64,000 bases of DNA. Origin: Streptomyces smyrnaeus. GTDB lineage: Bacteria; Actinomycetota; Actinomycetes; Streptomycetales; Streptomycetaceae. Location of the stretch: contig NZ_JAFFZM010000005.1 of the NCBI RefSeq assembly GCF_017676345.1, positions 186,001 to 250,000 on the forward strand. Reading direction: 5' to 3'. Made by a program: the position numbers and the translations under genes. The notes under the pieces were generated by a model. It made no database searches, was not told the DNA's origin, and worked only from the letters and a program-made list of their open reading frames with translations. This document shows positions 47,690-57,267 of this stretch, one piece after another. The number at the start of each line of letters is the position of its first letter. Positions within the stretch are counted from its first letter, which is position 1.

Positions 47690-50437
47690 TCAGGCGTCGC
47701 CGCCGGCGGTGCCCGGGTCGGCCGCCGCGACCTCCAGCAGCTGGTAGCGGTCGATGGCCTGCTTCAGCGCGGAGCGGTCCACCTTCCCCTCCTTCGCCAG
47801 CTCGGTCAGCACGCCCAGCACGATCGACTGCGCGTCGATGTGGAAGTACCGGCGGGCGGCGCCCCGGGTGTCGGCGAAGCCGAACCCGTCCGCGCCCAGC
47901 GACTGGTAGGTGCCGGGCACCCAACGCGAGATCTGGTCCGGCACGGCCCGCATCCAGTCCGAAACCGCCACCTTCGGGCCTTCGGCGTCGTGCAGCGTGC
48001 GGGTGACGAAGGGGACGCGCTGCTCCTCCTCGGGGTGCAGGAGGTTGTGCTCCTCCACCGTCACGGCCTCCCGGCGCAGCTCGTTCCAGGAGGTGGCCGA
48101 CCACACGTCGGCCTTCACATCCCACTCCTCGGCCAGGATGCGCTGCGCCTCCAGCGCCCACGGCACGGCCACGCCCGAGGCCAGGATCTGCGCGGCATGG
48201 GTGCCCCGCTCACCCGCCCGGTAGCGGTAGAGGCCCTTGAGGATGCCCTCGACATCCACGTTCTCCGGCTCGGCCGGCTGCTGGATGGGCTCGTTGTAGA
48301 CGGTCAGGTAGTAGAAGATGTCCTCGCCCTGCGGGTGCTCCTCGCTGGAGCCGTACATCCTGCGCAGCCCGTCCTGGACGATATGGGCGATCTCGAAGCC
48401 GAACGCCGGGTCGTAGGCGACCACCGCGGGGTTGGTGGAGGCGAGCAGCTGCGAGTGGCCGTCCGCGTGCTGGAGGCCCTCACCGGTGAGCGTGGTGCGC
48501 CCCGCGGTGGCGCCCAGCACGAAACCGCGCGCCAACTGGTCGGCCATCTGCCAGAACTGGTCACCGGTCCGCTGGAAGCCGAACATCGAGTAGAAGACGT
48601 AGATCGGGATCAGCGGCTCGCCGTGGGTGGCGTAGGCGGAACCCGCGGCGATGGCGGCGGCGGTGCAGCCCGCCTCGGAGATGCCGTCGTGCAGCATCTG
48701 CCCGGTCGGGGACTCCTTGTAGGCCAGCAGCAGTTCACGGTCGACGGACTCGTACAGCTGCCCCAGCGGGTTGTAGATCTTGGCCGACGGGAAGAAGGAG
48801 TCCATTCCGAAGGTGCGGTACTCATCGGGCGCGATCGGCACGAAGCGCTTGCCGATCTCCTTGTCCCGCATCAGGTCCTTCAGCAGCCGGACGAACGCCA
48901 TCGTGGTGGCGATCTGCTGCTGCCCCGAGCCCTTCTTCAGCGTGGCGTACGCCTTGTCGTCCGGCAGCCGCAGCGGCTGTGCCCGGTTGATCCGCGTCGG
49001 TACGTAGCCGCCGCACTCCTTGCGGCGGTCGTGCATGTACTGGATCTCTTCCGAGTCGCGGCCCGGGTGGTAGTAGGGCGGCACGCCCGACTCCAGCTCG
49101 CTGTCGGGGATCGGCAGATGCAGCCGGTCGCGGAAGCCCTTGAGGTCGTCGACCGTCAGCTTCTTCATCTGGTGGGTGGCGTTGCGGCCCTCGAAGTTGG
49201 GACCCAGCGTCCAGCCCTTGATGGTCTGCGCCAGGATGACGGTCGGCTGTCCCTTGTGCTCGGCCGCCGCCTTGTAGGCCGCATAGACCTTGCGGTGGTC
49301 GTGGCCGCCGCGGCCCAGGTGCAGGAGCTGGTCGTCGGTCATGCCCTCGACCATCTTGCGAAGCCGCTGGTCGCCGCCGAAGAAGTGCTCGCGGATATAG
49401 GCGCCGCTCTCGGTCGCGTAGGTCTGGAACTGCCCGTCGGGCGTGGTGTTCAGCTTGTTGACCAGTACGCCGTCCCGGTCCTGTGCCAGCAGCGGGTCCC
49501 AGGAGCGGTCCCACACCAGCTTGATGACGTTCCAGCCGGCACCCCGGAAGTAGGACTCCAGCTCCTGGATGACCTTTCCATTACCGCGGACCGGCCCATC
49601 CAGCCGCTGGAGGTTGCAGTTGATGACGAAGGTGAGGTTGTCCAGCCCCTCGCGGGCGGCCAGGGAGAGCTGACCGAGCGATTCGGGCTCGTCCATCTCG
49701 CCGTCACCGAGGAAGGCCCACACCCGCGACTTGGAGGTGTCGGCGATGCCCCGGGCCTCCATGTAGCGGTTCATCCGTGCCTGGTGGATGGCGCCGATCG
49801 GGCCCAGGCCCATGGAGACGGTGGGGAACTCCCAGAAGTCCGGCATCAGCCGCGGGTGCGGATAGCTGGGGAGCCCGTGCGGCGCCTTGCTCTTCTCCTG
49901 CCGGAAGCCGTCGAGCTGTGCCTCGCTGAGCCGGTCGAGCAGATAGGCGCGCGCGTAGATGCCGGGGGAGGCGTGGCCCTGGAAGAAGATCTGGTCCCCG
50001 CCGTGGCCCTCGTCCTTGCCGCGGAAGAAGTGGTTGAAGCCCACGTCGTAGAGCGAGGCGGAGGAGGCGAAGGTGGCGATGTGGCCCCCCACCCCGATCC
50101 CCGGGCGCTGGGCGCGCGAGACCATGACCGCCGCGTTCCACCGGGTCGCGTTCAGGATCTTGCGCTCGATCTCCTCGTTGCCGGGGAAGAACGGCTCGTC
50201 CTTGGTCGCGATGGTGTTGACATAGTCCGTGCTGCGCATCTCCGGGACGGCGACACGCTTCTCGCGGGCGCGCTCGATGAGCCGGAGCATGAGATAGCGG
50301 GCGCGTTCCCGTCCGCGCTCGTCGACGGCGGCGTCGAGCGAGTCGAGCCATTCCTGGGTCTCTTCGGGATCGAAATCCGGGACCTGGCTGGGAAGGCCGC
50401 CAATGATGATCGGGTTGCGATCGGATCCGGAAGCCAC
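47690..50437 (-). CDS. aceE: pyruvate dehydrogenase E1, homodimeric type
   Basis: The 915-residue thiamine-diphosphate enzyme decarboxylates pyruvate and acetylates the lipoyl groups of E2. The ThDP/Mg motif begins at [10 protein letters not shown] and ends at the NCNLQRLDG asparagines. [28 protein letters not shown] and the C-terminal domain ([23 protein letters not shown]) are full length. I start at GTG 50437 behind AAGGA; the longer frame has no support. Actinobacterial AceE uses an unusual OdhA/E2 complex, so E2/E3 genes need not be adjacent. It is divergent from DUF3052. Confidence 0.97.
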   Translation of the reverse strand: MASGSDRNPIIIGGLPSQVPDFDPEETQEWLDSLDAAVDERGRERARYLMLRLIERAREKRVAVPEMRSTDYVNTIATKDEPFFPGNEEIERKILNATRWNAAVMVSRAQRPGIGVGGHIATFASSASLYDVGFNHFFRGKDEGHGGDQIFFQGHASPGIYARAYLLDRLSEAQLDGFRQEKSKAPHGLPSYPHPRLMPDFWEFPTVSMGLGPIGAIHQARMNRYMEARGIADTSKSRVWAFLGDGEMDEPESLGQLSLAAREGLDNLTFVINCNLQRLDGPVRGNGKVIQELESYFRGAGWNVIKLVWDRSWDPLLAQDRDGVLVNKLNTTPDGQFQTYATESGAYIREHFFGGDQRLRKMVEGMTDDQLLHLGRGGHDHRKVYAAYKAAAEHKGQPTVILAQTIKGWTLGPNFEGRNATHQMKKLTVDDLKGFRDRLHLPIPDSELESGVPPYYHPGRDSEEIQYMHDRRKECGGYVPTRINRAQPLRLPDDKAYATLKKGSGQQQIATTMAFVRLLKDLMRDKEIGKRFVPIAPDEYRTFGMDSFFPSAKIYNPLGQLYESVDRELLLAYKESPTGQMLHDGISEAGCTAAAIAAGSAYATHGEPLIPIYVFYSMFGFQRTGDQFWQMADQLARGFVLGATAGRTTLTGEGLQHADGHSQLLASTNPAVVAYDPAFGFEIAHIVQDGLRRMYGSSEEHPQGEDIFYYLTVYNEPIQQPAEPENVDVEGILKGLYRYRAGERGTHAAQILASGVAVPWALEAQRILAEEWDVKADVWSATSWNELRREAVTVEEHNLLHPEEEQRVPFVTRTLHDAEGPKVAVSDWMRAVPDQISRWVPGTYQSLGADGFGFADTRGAARRYFHIDAQSIVLGVLTELAKEGKVDRSALKQAIDRYQLLEVAAADPGTAGGDA

Positions 50438-50955
50438 GCTGTTCCTTCGCTGTATCGGTCGGGTGGTGCTCGGGGCCGGGCGACGGCGGACGCCAGGAAT
50501 CGTGCTCAGTGGGTGGCGCGCCGCCTCCATCGTGTACCGCCGCCGCTGTGACGTCATCTCTACCGATAAGTAACCCAGCGCCCCTCGAGGCGGACCGGAA
50601 AGGGGGTGTACGCAGGTGTTCGCGGAATACAGTGGCGCGGTCGAAACGCAACCTTACGCCCGTTCCGGGGCGCGCCGCCCACTCCGCCCGTACCACCCCA
50701 AACATACGTTCGGTACCCAGAGGTACCTCTACGGCTCCCCCGGCTCAGCCGGGGCAAACCTGGCAGATCTCAGCGGCTGTAATGTGGCCTGAATCACTCT
50801 CGATCAGGCATTGTGGGATGAGACGTCAACGTTTGGGCGGGATGGAAGGCCGGGTACTTGCGTGATCCGGCCCGCCCGTGTGGACTACGGCCCAATGCCT
50901 CGCGTACGCGCGGGGTGCAACCCCCATATTCGTAAGACATGACTGGAGGCAATCC
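50438..50955. other. 518-bp divergent intergenic region upstream of aceE and DUF3052
   Basis: I see no gene. Notable elements are a hairpin CCCCGGC TCA GCCGGGG (50738-50754), a GAGGTACCTC palindrome (about 50720), a CCTGA...TCAGG inverted repeat (about 50788-50808) and an A/T-richer stretch 50550-50600 likely to hold the aceE promoter. Its length suggests complex control of aceE. Confidence 0.5.
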
Positions 50956-51393
50956 GTGAGCGCGACCGCGGACCACGCGGAGGAGCGGACCAACCCCGCC
51001 GCAAGGCTGGGTTTCCAGCCCGGGCAGGTGGTCCAGGAGATCGGCTACGACGACGACGTCGACCAGGAGCTCCGCGAGTCCATCGAGGAGATCACCGGCA
51101 CGGAGCTGGTCGATGAGGATTACGGCGATGTGGCCGACGCCGTGGTGCTGTGGTTCCGCGACGAGGACGGCGACCTGACGGACGCGCTGGTGGACGCGAC
51201 CACGATGATCGACGAGGGTGCCCCGGTCTGGCTGCTGACCCCCAAGACGGGGCGTGAGGGCTACGTCGAGCCCAGCGACATCGGCGAGGCGTCCCAGACC
51301 GCCGGGCTCTCCCAGACCAAGAGCTTCAACGCGGCCAAGGACTGGACGGGCAGCCGTCTGGTCACCCCGAAGGGCGCCCCGAACAAGCGCTGA
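50956..51393 (+). CDS. DUF3052-domain protein
   Basis: The 145-residue acidic protein is complete for DUF3052: RLGFQPGQVVQEIGYDDDVDQELRESIEEITGTELVDEDYGDVADAVVLWFRDEDGDLTDALVDA, WLLTPKTGREGYVEPSDIGEASQTAGLSQT. GTG 50956 has TGGAGG seven bases upstream. The family is actinobacterial and regularly lies next to aceE and a peroxiredoxin, as in mycobacteria (Rv2239c region, from memory). A sequence-level function is not known. It is cytosolic, without membrane segments. Confidence 0.93.
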   Translation: MSATADHAEERTNPAARLGFQPGQVVQEIGYDDDVDQELRESIEEITGTELVDEDYGDVADAVVLWFRDEDGDLTDALVDATTMIDEGAPVWLLTPKTGREGYVEPSDIGEASQTAGLSQTKSFNAAKDWTGSRLVTPKGAPNKR

Positions 51394-51552
51394 CCGGCGT
51401 TCGGGAGGTTTGCGCCTCGTCGGCGTCGGCGCTGTGGCCCGGCGCCGCTTTCCGGTTGCTTCCTGGCCGGGGCCTCCCGGTCCGGTTGCGTTCCGGAACC
51501 ACCTTTCGGTTGCTTCCGGTGTGTGCCCGACCCGCTCCGGCGGGTATGCGAC

Positions 51553-51586
51553 GAGCCCCTGACCGGCCCATGGCCGGCAGGGGCTC
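51553..51586 (+). terminator. hairpin before the AhpE-like gene
   Basis: GAGCCCCTG-A-CCGGCC / GGCCGG-CAGGGGCTC forms a long stem with one bulged base on one side and a CAT loop. It follows DUF3052 by 160 bases and precedes the peroxiredoxin ATG by 50, so the latter has its own promoter (a CATAGGGT -10-like element follows the stem). The gap before it holds repeats of TCCGGTTGC. Confidence 0.75.
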
Positions 51587-51635
51587 GGTGCATAGGGTGG
51601 GACCGTCTTTGTCCGCCCACCGAAGGGAACCCGCC

Positions 51636-52094
51636 ATGGCGATCGAGGCCGGCACCAAGGCACCCGACATCGAGCTCAAGGACCAGCACGGCCAGACCGT
51701 GCGGCTCTCGGACTTCCAGGGCAACAAGAACGTGGTCCTGCTCTTCTACCCCTTCGCCTTCACCGGCGTGTGCACCGGTGAGCTGTGCGCGCTGCGTGAC
51801 GAGCTGCCCCGGTTCGTCAACGACGACGTGCAGCTGCTGGCGGTCTCCAACGACTCGCCGTTCTCGCTGCGCGTCTTCGCCGAGCAGGAGGGGCTGGAGT
51901 ACCCGCTGCTGTCCGACTTCTGGCCGCACGGCGAGGCGTCCCGCGCCTACGGGGTCTTCGACGAGGAGAAGGGCTGCGCGGTACGCGGGACCTTCATCAT
52001 CGACAAGGAGGGCACCGTGCGCTGGACGGTCGTCAACGGGCTGCCCGACGCGAGGGACCTCAAGGACTACGTCAAGGTGCTCGAAAAGCTCTGA
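51636..52094 (+). CDS. AhpE-like peroxiredoxin
   Basis: The 152-residue thioredoxin-fold enzyme has the peroxidatic site FYPFAFTGVCTGELCALRDELPRF, with Cys46 and a second Cys51 five residues on. The spacing differs from 2-Cys BCP and matches AhpE/atypical actinobacterial types. It reduces H2O2, organic peroxides or peroxynitrite; mycobacterial AhpE uses mycothiol/mycoredoxin for recycling. C-terminal strands RGTFIIDKEGTVRWTVVN are intact. It sits between DUF3052 and terD, keeping stress functions together. Confidence 0.94.
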   Translation: MAIEAGTKAPDIELKDQHGQTVRLSDFQGNKNVVLLFYPFAFTGVCTGELCALRDELPRFVNDDVQLLAVSNDSPFSLRVFAEQEGLEYPLLSDFWPHGEASRAYGVFDEEKGCAVRGTFIIDKEGTVRWTVVNGLPDARDLKDYVKVLEKL

Positions 52095-52148
52095 CGCCCG
52101 CCGGGCCGCCGCGCCGGGTACGCGCTCCCAGCGCTCCCGGCAACGCTC

Positions 52149-52217
52149 GGAACAACCCCGATTCCGCTCCGTAAGAGGGCTGTTTCCCGGGGAACCGCTC
52201 ACTAGGATCGAATCGTT
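52149..52217 (+). promoter_or_regulatory. candidate ECF-sigma promoters upstream of first terD
   Basis: GGAAC (52149-52153) lies 16 bases before CGTA (52170-52173). A second GGAAC (52191-52195) lies 18 bases before CGTT (52214-52217). TAGGAT (52203-52208) could be a housekeeping -10. The start codon is at 52284, giving a leader of about 60 bases. GGAAC-type -35 elements are typical of stress ECF sigma factors. Confidence 0.4.
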
Positions 52218-52283
52218 GATCCGAAGGCATCCACACAACGGGGGCACGCGGTGCTCCTCACGAACAACTGACCAGGAGGACTC

Positions 52284-52859
52284 GTGGGAGTCAGCCTCAG
52301 CAAGGGCGGCAACGTCTCGCTGACCAAGGAAGCGCCCAACCTGACCGCCGTCATCGTCGGTCTGGGCTGGGACGCGCGTACGACCACCGGCAGCGACTTC
52401 GACCTCGATGCGAGTGCCCTGCTGACGAACGCGGAGGGCAAGGTCGGCAACGACCAGAACTTCGTCTTCTTCAACAACCTCAAGAGCCCCGACGGCTCCG
52501 TGGAGCACACCGGCGACAACCTCACCGGTGAGGGCGAAGGCGACGACGAGGTCATCAAGGTGAACCTCGCCGGGGTGCCCGCCGACGTCGAGAAGATCGT
52601 CTTCCCCGTCTCGATCTACGAGGCGGAGAGCCGCCAGCAGAGCTTCGGCCAGGTGCGCAACGCCTACATCCGCGTGCTCAACCAGGCCGACAACGTCGAG
52701 CTGGCGCGTTACGACCTCAGCGAGGACGCGTCGACCGAGACGGCGATGGTCTTCGGTGAGCTCTACCGGCACGGTGCGGAGTGGAAGTTCCGCGCCATCG
52801 GCCAGGGGTACGCGTCCGGTCTGCGCGGCATCGCGCAGGACTTCGGCGTGAACGTCTGA
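52284..52859 (+). CDS. terD: TerD-family tellurite/stress protein, copy 1
   Basis: The 191-residue protein is canonical Ter[61 protein letters not shown], and [45 protein letters not shown]. TerD domains bind calcium through the Asp clusters. In Streptomyces they affect differentiation and stress response. GTG 52284 has CAGGAGG in ideal position. Copy 2 (53047) is close to identical in the central strands, so this is a tandem duplication separated by a hairpin at 52879-52901. Confidence 0.96.
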   Translation: MGVSLSKGGNVSLTKEAPNLTAVIVGLGWDARTTTGSDFDLDASALLTNAEGKVGNDQNFVFFNNLKSPDGSVEHTGDNLTGEGEGDDEVIKVNLAGVPADVEKIVFPVSIYEAESRQQSFGQVRNAYIRVLNQADNVELARYDLSEDASTETAMVFGELYRHGAEWKFRAIGQGYASGLRGIAQDFGVNV

Positions 52860-53046
52860 GGACCTGTCGGGTATCGCCACCGGCCCCGCTCGCGGGCCGG
52901 TCGGCGCACCTGCCGGGGATCGGCAGCCACGGGCGCCGCAGACTTCCGTGACCCGGAGGTGTGCGGCGCCCGGTGGTACGGAGAGACTGGATGCACCGTG
53001 GCGCGGGCCACACGGTCGTGCCACTAGCCGGGGAGAGGACCAGAAC

Positions 53047-53625
53047 ATGAGCGTGACGCTCGCCAAGGGGGGAAACGTCTCCCTCTCGAAGGCCGCACCG
53101 AACCTGACCCAGGTACGGATCGGCCTGGGCTGGAAGGCCCGTTCCACCACAGGCGCCGACTTCGACCTCGACGCGAGCGCACTGCTGTGCTCCGGCGGCC
53201 GGGTCCTCGGTGACGAGTACTTCATCTTCTACAACAACCTCAAGAGCCCCGAGGGCTCGGTCGAGCACACCGGCGACGAGCTGGTCGGCGGTACCGGCGG
53301 GGACGACGACGAGACGGTGCTGGTGGACCTCACGCTGGTCCCGGCACAGGTCGACAAGATCGTCTTTGCCGTCTCGATCTACGACGCCGAGAGCCGGCAC
53401 CAGACCTTCGGCCAGGTCGGCGAGGCGTACATCCGTGTCCTCAACCAGGAAGACGGAGTGGAGCTGGCGCGTTACGACCTCAGCGAGGACGCCTCTTCCG
53501 AGACGGCGATGATCTTCGGGGAGCTGTACCGCTACAACGCAGAATGGAAGTTCCGTGCAGTTGGCCAGGGGTACGCGTCAGGCCTGAGGGGCATCGCTCT
53601 AGACTTCGGCGTCAATGTCGCCTAG
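53047..53625 (+). CDS. terD: TerD-family tellurite/stress protein, copy 2
   Basis: The 192-residue TerD protein opens MSVTLAKGGNVSLSKAAPNLTQV and has [37 protein letters not shown] and the same [19 protein letters not shown] ending as copy 1. A Cys (LLCSGG) is new relative to copy 1. Its own ATG has GGAGAGGACC upstream. A 187-bp spacer with a CCGGCCC/GGGCCGG hairpin separates the copies, so expression may be only partly shared. It acts in the cytoplasm or at the inner membrane face. Confidence 0.96.
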   Translation: MSVTLAKGGNVSLSKAAPNLTQVRIGLGWKARSTTGADFDLDASALLCSGGRVLGDEYFIFYNNLKSPEGSVEHTGDELVGGTGGDDDETVLVDLTLVPAQVDKIVFAVSIYDAESRHQTFGQVGEAYIRVLNQEDGVELARYDLSEDASSETAMIFGELYRYNAEWKFRAVGQGYASGLRGIALDFGVNVA

Positions 53626-53640
53626 TCGCGGCGATGCCGT

Positions 53641-53670
53641 CGGGACGACTTCGAGGTCGCAGTCGTCCCG
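53641..53670 (+). terminator. hairpin after terD copy 2
   Basis: CGGGACGACT, a ten-base loop, and AGTCGTCCCG form a perfect 10-bp stem, 15 bases after the stop. A modest T content (GATTCC, CCCTTTGTG) follows. Confidence 0.75.
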
Positions 53671-53723
53671 GATTCCTCACCCTTTGTGAACCTATGTAGA
53701 CCGGATACCGGATTGGGAAGCCA

Positions 53724-54878
53724 GTGCTCCTGAAAACCTTTGGTTGGTCCTTCGGCGTCACCGCCGCAGGGCTGGCCGCAGCGGCGTTCTTCTGGGGGTG
53801 GGAGGCGTTCGCCCTCGTGGCGATCCTTTCCGTCCTCGAAATCTCGTTGTCGTTCGACAACGCGGTCGTCAACGCCGGCGTACTGAAGAAGATGAACGCC
53901 TTCTGGCAGAAGATCTTCCTCACCATCGGCATTCTGATCGCGGTATTCGGCATGCGACTGGTCTTCCCGGTCGTCATCGTCGCCATCAGTGCGCAGGTCG
54001 GGCCGGTCGAAGCCGTGCGGGTCGCGCTCGAGAATCCCGACCGCTACGAGCAGCTGGTCACGGACGCGCATCCGGCCATTGCCGCCTTCGGTGGGATGTT
54101 CCTGCTGATGATCTTCCTCGACTTCATCTTCGATGAGCGGGAACACAAGTGGATCGGCTGGCTGGAGCGCCCGCTGTCGCGACTCGGCAAGGTCGACGGT
54201 CTCTCCGTCTGCATCGCCCTGATCGTGCTGCTGGTGACCGCCACCACACTCGCCACCGCCGCGCACCAGCACGGCGGGGCACATGCCGACAAATCGGCCA
54301 CAGTGCTGCTCTCCGGCGTGGCGGGACTCGTCACCTATCTGATCGTCGGCGGACTCTCCAGCCACTTCGAGAACAAGCTCGAGGAGGAAGAGGAGCGCGA
54401 GCACGAAGCCGAGGAAGAGGCCAAGAAGGCCGGGAAGCAGCCCTCGGCCGTCGGACTGGCCGGCAAGGCCGCCTTCTTCATGTTCCTCTACCTGGAGGTG
54501 CTGGACGCCTCGTTCTCCTTCGACGGGGTCATCGGTGCCTTCGCGATCACCAACCACATCTTCTGGATGGCGCTCGGTCTGGGCATCGGGGCGATGTACG
54601 TCCGGTCGCTGACGGTCTACCTGGTGCGCCAGGGCACCCTGGACGACTACGTCTACCTGGAGCACGGCGCGCACTACGCCATCGGTGCTCTCGCCGTCAT
54701 CCTGCTCGTCACCGTCAAGTACCAGATCAACGAGGTCATCACGGGCCTCATCGGTGTGGTGCTGATCGCCACCTCCTTCTGGTCCTCGCTGCGCCGCAAT
54801 CGTGTGATCGAGGCCAACGGGTCGGACGGGTCCGACGGGGAGGAATCCGAGCAATCCGGGGTCACCGCGCGCGTGTGA
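53724..54878 (+). CDS. DUF475 / TerC-like integral membrane protein
   Basis: The 384-residue protein has seven to nine helices in two pseudo-repeats, each with the TerC acidic motif: LEISLSFDNAVVNA in the first and LEVLDASFSFDGVIGAFAIT in the second. Intramembrane Asp/Glu residues suggest metal-ion transport or binding. A charged coiled-coil loop of 25 residues (EEEEEREHEAEEEAKKAGK) divides the repeats. It lies 98 bases after terD copy 2. TerC proteins form membrane complexes with TerB/TerD; recent work on relatives points to manganese export, but I infer no specific ion. Confidence 0.93.
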   Translation: MLLKTFGWSFGVTAAGLAAAAFFWGWEAFALVAILSVLEISLSFDNAVVNAGVLKKMNAFWQKIFLTIGILIAVFGMRLVFPVVIVAISAQVGPVEAVRVALENPDRYEQLVTDAHPAIAAFGGMFLLMIFLDFIFDEREHKWIGWLERPLSRLGKVDGLSVCIALIVLLVTATTLATAAHQHGGAHADKSATVLLSGVAGLVTYLIVGGLSSHFENKLEEEEEREHEAEEEAKKAGKQPSAVGLAGKAAFFMFLYLEVLDASFSFDGVIGAFAITNHIFWMALGLGIGAMYVRSLTVYLVRQGTLDDYVYLEHGAHYAIGALAVILLVTVKYQINEVITGLIGVVLIATSFWSSLRRNRVIEANGSDGSDGEESEQSGVTARV

Positions 54879-54905
54879 CCGCTTGCCGATTGAGGAACGC
54901 TCCCA

Positions 54906-54968
54906 GCGGGGCGGCTTCCGCGACGGCGTGGGCCACCGGCCCGCACCGCCGTCCCGGAGCCGCCCCGC
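54906..54968 (+). terminator. long compound hairpin after the DUF475 gene
   Basis: Outer arms AGCGGGGCGGCT-type (54905-54916) and AGCCGCCCCGC (54958-54968) enclose further paired segments (GACGGCG/CGCCG, TGGGCC/GGCCCG). About 60 bases fold into one extended stem. Confidence 0.7.
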
Positions 54969-55009
54969 AGCGGTGAGTTGGGCTTGTTGAGGACGAGTGG
55001 GGGTACGGG

Positions 55010-55771
55010 ATGGTCTCCCTGTGGGAGAACTGGCGCCGAGGCGTGGGCATGTCCCGGCGTGGACCCAAGTTCGACACGGTCGGCGGTCCTTCGACGTATG
55101 CGATGGAGCTGACCAAACGGCACCCTGAACTGTCGCTGACCAAACAAGGTGCCGACACCGGCAGCATGCAGGTCAATCTCTCCTGGCGAATGCGCAGTTC
55201 GGACCTGGAGAGCGTCGGTCGCGGTACGGGCGGCTCGCTGCGGCACCCGCTCAGAGCGTTCAAGCCCACCGTGGTCCAGGCGCACACCCAGGGTGTCGTC
55301 AACGTGGACCTCGACCTGGCCTGCATGTACGAGCTGATGGACGGCAGCAAGGGTGTCGTCCAGCCGCTCGGCAACTTCCTGGGGGACTGGAACGCGCCCC
55401 CTTACGTCAAGCTCACCGGCGACGACCGGTTCGGTTCGCCGTCCGGCGAGACGCTCTACGTCAATCTCGACCACCGGGACGAGATCAAGCGGCTGCTCTT
55501 CTTCGTCTACATCTACGACGGCACGCCGGCCTTCGACCGGACCCATGCCGTCCTCACCCTCATCCCCAGCAACGGCCCGCACGTGGAGGTCGGCCTGGAC
55601 GAGCGGGCCCCTCAGGCCCGCTCCTGCGCGGTGCTGCTGATGGAGAACGTCAAGGGAGAGCTGAGGGTGCGCCGCGAGGTGCGCTACGTCTACGGCTTCC
55701 AGGCGGAGCTGGACCGGCTCTACGGCTGGGGCCTGCAGTGGGGCCGGGCCTACAAGTCGCAGAAGGTCTGA
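55010..55771 (+). CDS. TerA/TerD-like tellurium-resistance protein
   Basis: The 253-residue protein has a divergent TerD fold: GADTGSMQVNLSWRMRSSD, QGVVNVDLDLACMYELMDGSKGVVQPLGNFLGDWNAPPYVKLTGDDR, ETLYVNLDHRDEIKRLLFFVYIYDGTPAFDR and a C-terminal ERRRERYVYGFQAELDRLYGWGLQW-like segment. The VDLDLAC motif replaces the usual DFDLDASA. This pattern is of the TerA-type stress protein. ATG 55010 is used, with ATG 55049 an alternative. A separate promoter is likely because a strong hairpin precedes it. Confidence 0.85.
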   Translation: MVSLWENWRRGVGMSRRGPKFDTVGGPSTYAMELTKRHPELSLTKQGADTGSMQVNLSWRMRSSDLESVGRGTGGSLRHPLRAFKPTVVQAHTQGVVNVDLDLACMYELMDGSKGVVQPLGNFLGDWNAPPYVKLTGDDRFGSPSGETLYVNLDHRDEIKRLLFFVYIYDGTPAFDRTHAVLTLIPSNGPHVEVGLDERAPQARSCAVLLMENVKGELRVRREVRYVYGFQAELDRLYGWGLQWGRAYKSQKV

Positions 55772-55800
55772 GCGGCCCCGCGCCGGTGCCACCGCGCGCG

Positions 55801-55845
55801 ACACCACACGAGGCCCGGCCGGTCACCGGCCGGGCCTCCTGGTGT
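55801..55845. terminator. bidirectional terminator between convergent ter genes
   Basis: A perfect 12-bp core AGGCCCGGCCGG / CCGGCCGGGCCT with a three-base loop is extended by ACACCA...TGGTGT flanks after short internal bulges. It lies between the TerA-like gene and the convergent Pro-rich TerD gene and can end both. Confidence 0.9.
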
Positions 55846-55855
55846 GCCGTCCGCG

Positions 55856-57160
55856 TCAGCGGTTGGTGAGGAACTGCGGGCCCTGGGGCGGCAGCGCGAA
55901 CGCGGGGTCCGGCTGCGGATAGCCATAGGTGGGCTGTGGATAGCCGTAGGCGGGCTGGGTGGCGGGCGGCTGCTGCGGTGGCTGCGGGTAGCCGTAGGCG
56001 GGCTGGTGGGCAGGGGGTGCCGGGATGCCCGGAGCCCCCTGGGGTCCGAAGAGCGGTGCGCCCGGCGGCGGCACCTGCGCCGTGACGGCCGATGACGCCG
56101 CCGCTCCTGCCGACGCACCGACTCCCGCCGGGTCCGGCTGCGGCTCCGGTGAGGGAGTCGGCTGCGGCGGCTCAGGAGCGGGCGGCGGCGGCGCGGGGTC
56201 GGGGCCGGGGACGGGGCCCGGGCCCGGTGTGGGACCGGGCGGCGGCGCCGGCGGCACCGGTTCCGGCCCGGGCCCGGGCGGGGTGGGCGGCGGTCCGGGT
56301 GGGGGACCGGGCTCCGGATGGGGCGAGGGCTCCGGGTGCGGCTCGGGCGGCACCGGGTCGGGCTCCGGGAAGCCCGGCTCGGGCGGCGGCTGCGGGACGG
56401 TGGCGGCGGGCGGGCCCAGCCGGAAGTCGTCCGAGCCGACCGTGTCGAAGCGCGGCGTATGGGCCACGGTGGCGTCCGGATCGGGCTCCGCGCCGGGCGC
56501 CCCTTCCCGGTCGGCGCCGCGCACGGAGGTCTCACCCCCGGCTTCTGCATCGGTGCCGGCTTCGGCCTCGCCGGTGGCTTCGGCCTCGGTATCGCCCTCG
56601 TCGACGGTGATGCCGAACTCGGTGGCCAGGCCGACCAGTCCGGTGTCGTAGCCCTGGCCCAGGGCGCGGAACTTCCAGCCGTCGCCGCGCCGGTACAGCT
56701 CGCCGCAGACCATGGCGGTCTCGGCGCCCGTCTCCGGCTCGATGTCGAAGCGCGCGAGGAGCTGTCCGCCGTTGCCCGGGTCGGTTGCGCCGTCCGGGTT
56801 GCCCGCGTCGTGCAGCAGCAGCCGCAGCTCGCGCACGCCGGCGAAGGTGCCGCCGTCCGAGGAGGCAGCCAGCAGCACGCGGTCCACGGAGGAGTCCAGC
56901 GTGGCCAGGTCCGCCTCGACGGTGTCGCGCAGCCCTTCGGGCTCGCGCTTCTTGGCCAGATGCCGCACCAGTCCCGAGGGGTGGCGCGGCTGGTTGTAGA
57001 AGATGAAGTCGTCGTCGGAGCGAACCTTGCCGTCCGGGCCGAGCAGCAGAGCCGAGGCATCGACATCCGGCACACCAGCACCAGGCGCCCAGCAGAGCAC
57101 AGCGCGCACCGCCGTGGCCTCCAGCTGGATGTTCGATCCCTTCGTCATCGCGTGCGTCAT
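55856..57160 (-). CDS. TerD-domain protein with long proline-rich C-terminal region
   Basis: From ATG 57160 (AGGA upstream) the 434-residue protein has an N-terminal TerD domain (residues 1-180; KGSNIQLEATAVRAVLCWAPGAGVPDVDASALLLG, DDFIFYNQPRHPSG, MVCGELYRRGDGWKFRALGQGYDTGL). An acidic Glu/Ala linker follows, then about 200 residues that are up to half Pro (PPEPHPEPSPHPEPGP), ending in QPAYGYPQPP repeats. The tail is disordered and may bind SH3-like or WW-like partners or the cell wall. It faces the biosynthetic operon across a 252-bp divergent region. The longer frame upstream is not coding. Confidence 0.9.
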   Translation of the reverse strand: MTHAMTKGSNIQLEATAVRAVLCWAPGAGVPDVDASALLLGPDGKVRSDDDFIFYNQPRHPSGLVRHLAKKREPEGLRDTVEADLATLDSSVDRVLLAASSDGGTFAGVRELRLLLHDAGNPDGATDPGNGGQLLARFDIEPETGAETAMVCGELYRRGDGWKFRALGQGYDTGLVGLATEFGITVDEGDTEAEATGEAEAGTDAEAGGETSVRGADREGAPGAEPDPDATVAHTPRFDTVGSDDFRLGPPAATVPQPPPEPGFPEPDPVPPEPHPEPSPHPEPGPPPGPPPTPPGPGPEPVPPAPPPGPTPGPGPVPGPDPAPPPPAPEPPQPTPSPEPQPDPAGVGASAGAAASSAVTAQVPPPGAPLFGPQGAPGIPAPPAHQPAYGYPQPPQQPPATQPAYGYPQPTYGYPQPDPAFALPPQGPQFLTNR

Positions 57161-57267
57161 GTCTTCATCCTGCCCCCGGACGGACGCCATCGACAACGCG
57201 GCATGTGATGCGGCCGACCCATGACGCGGTGCCGGTGGGGGCCCGGAGGGCCGCATCCCGAGGCGAG

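Noticed and set aside
47558..50551. 997-codon plus-strand frame opposite aceE
   Set aside because: aceE on the minus strand is complete with all thiamine-diphosphate motifs; the plus frame is a shadow with no recognisable domain.
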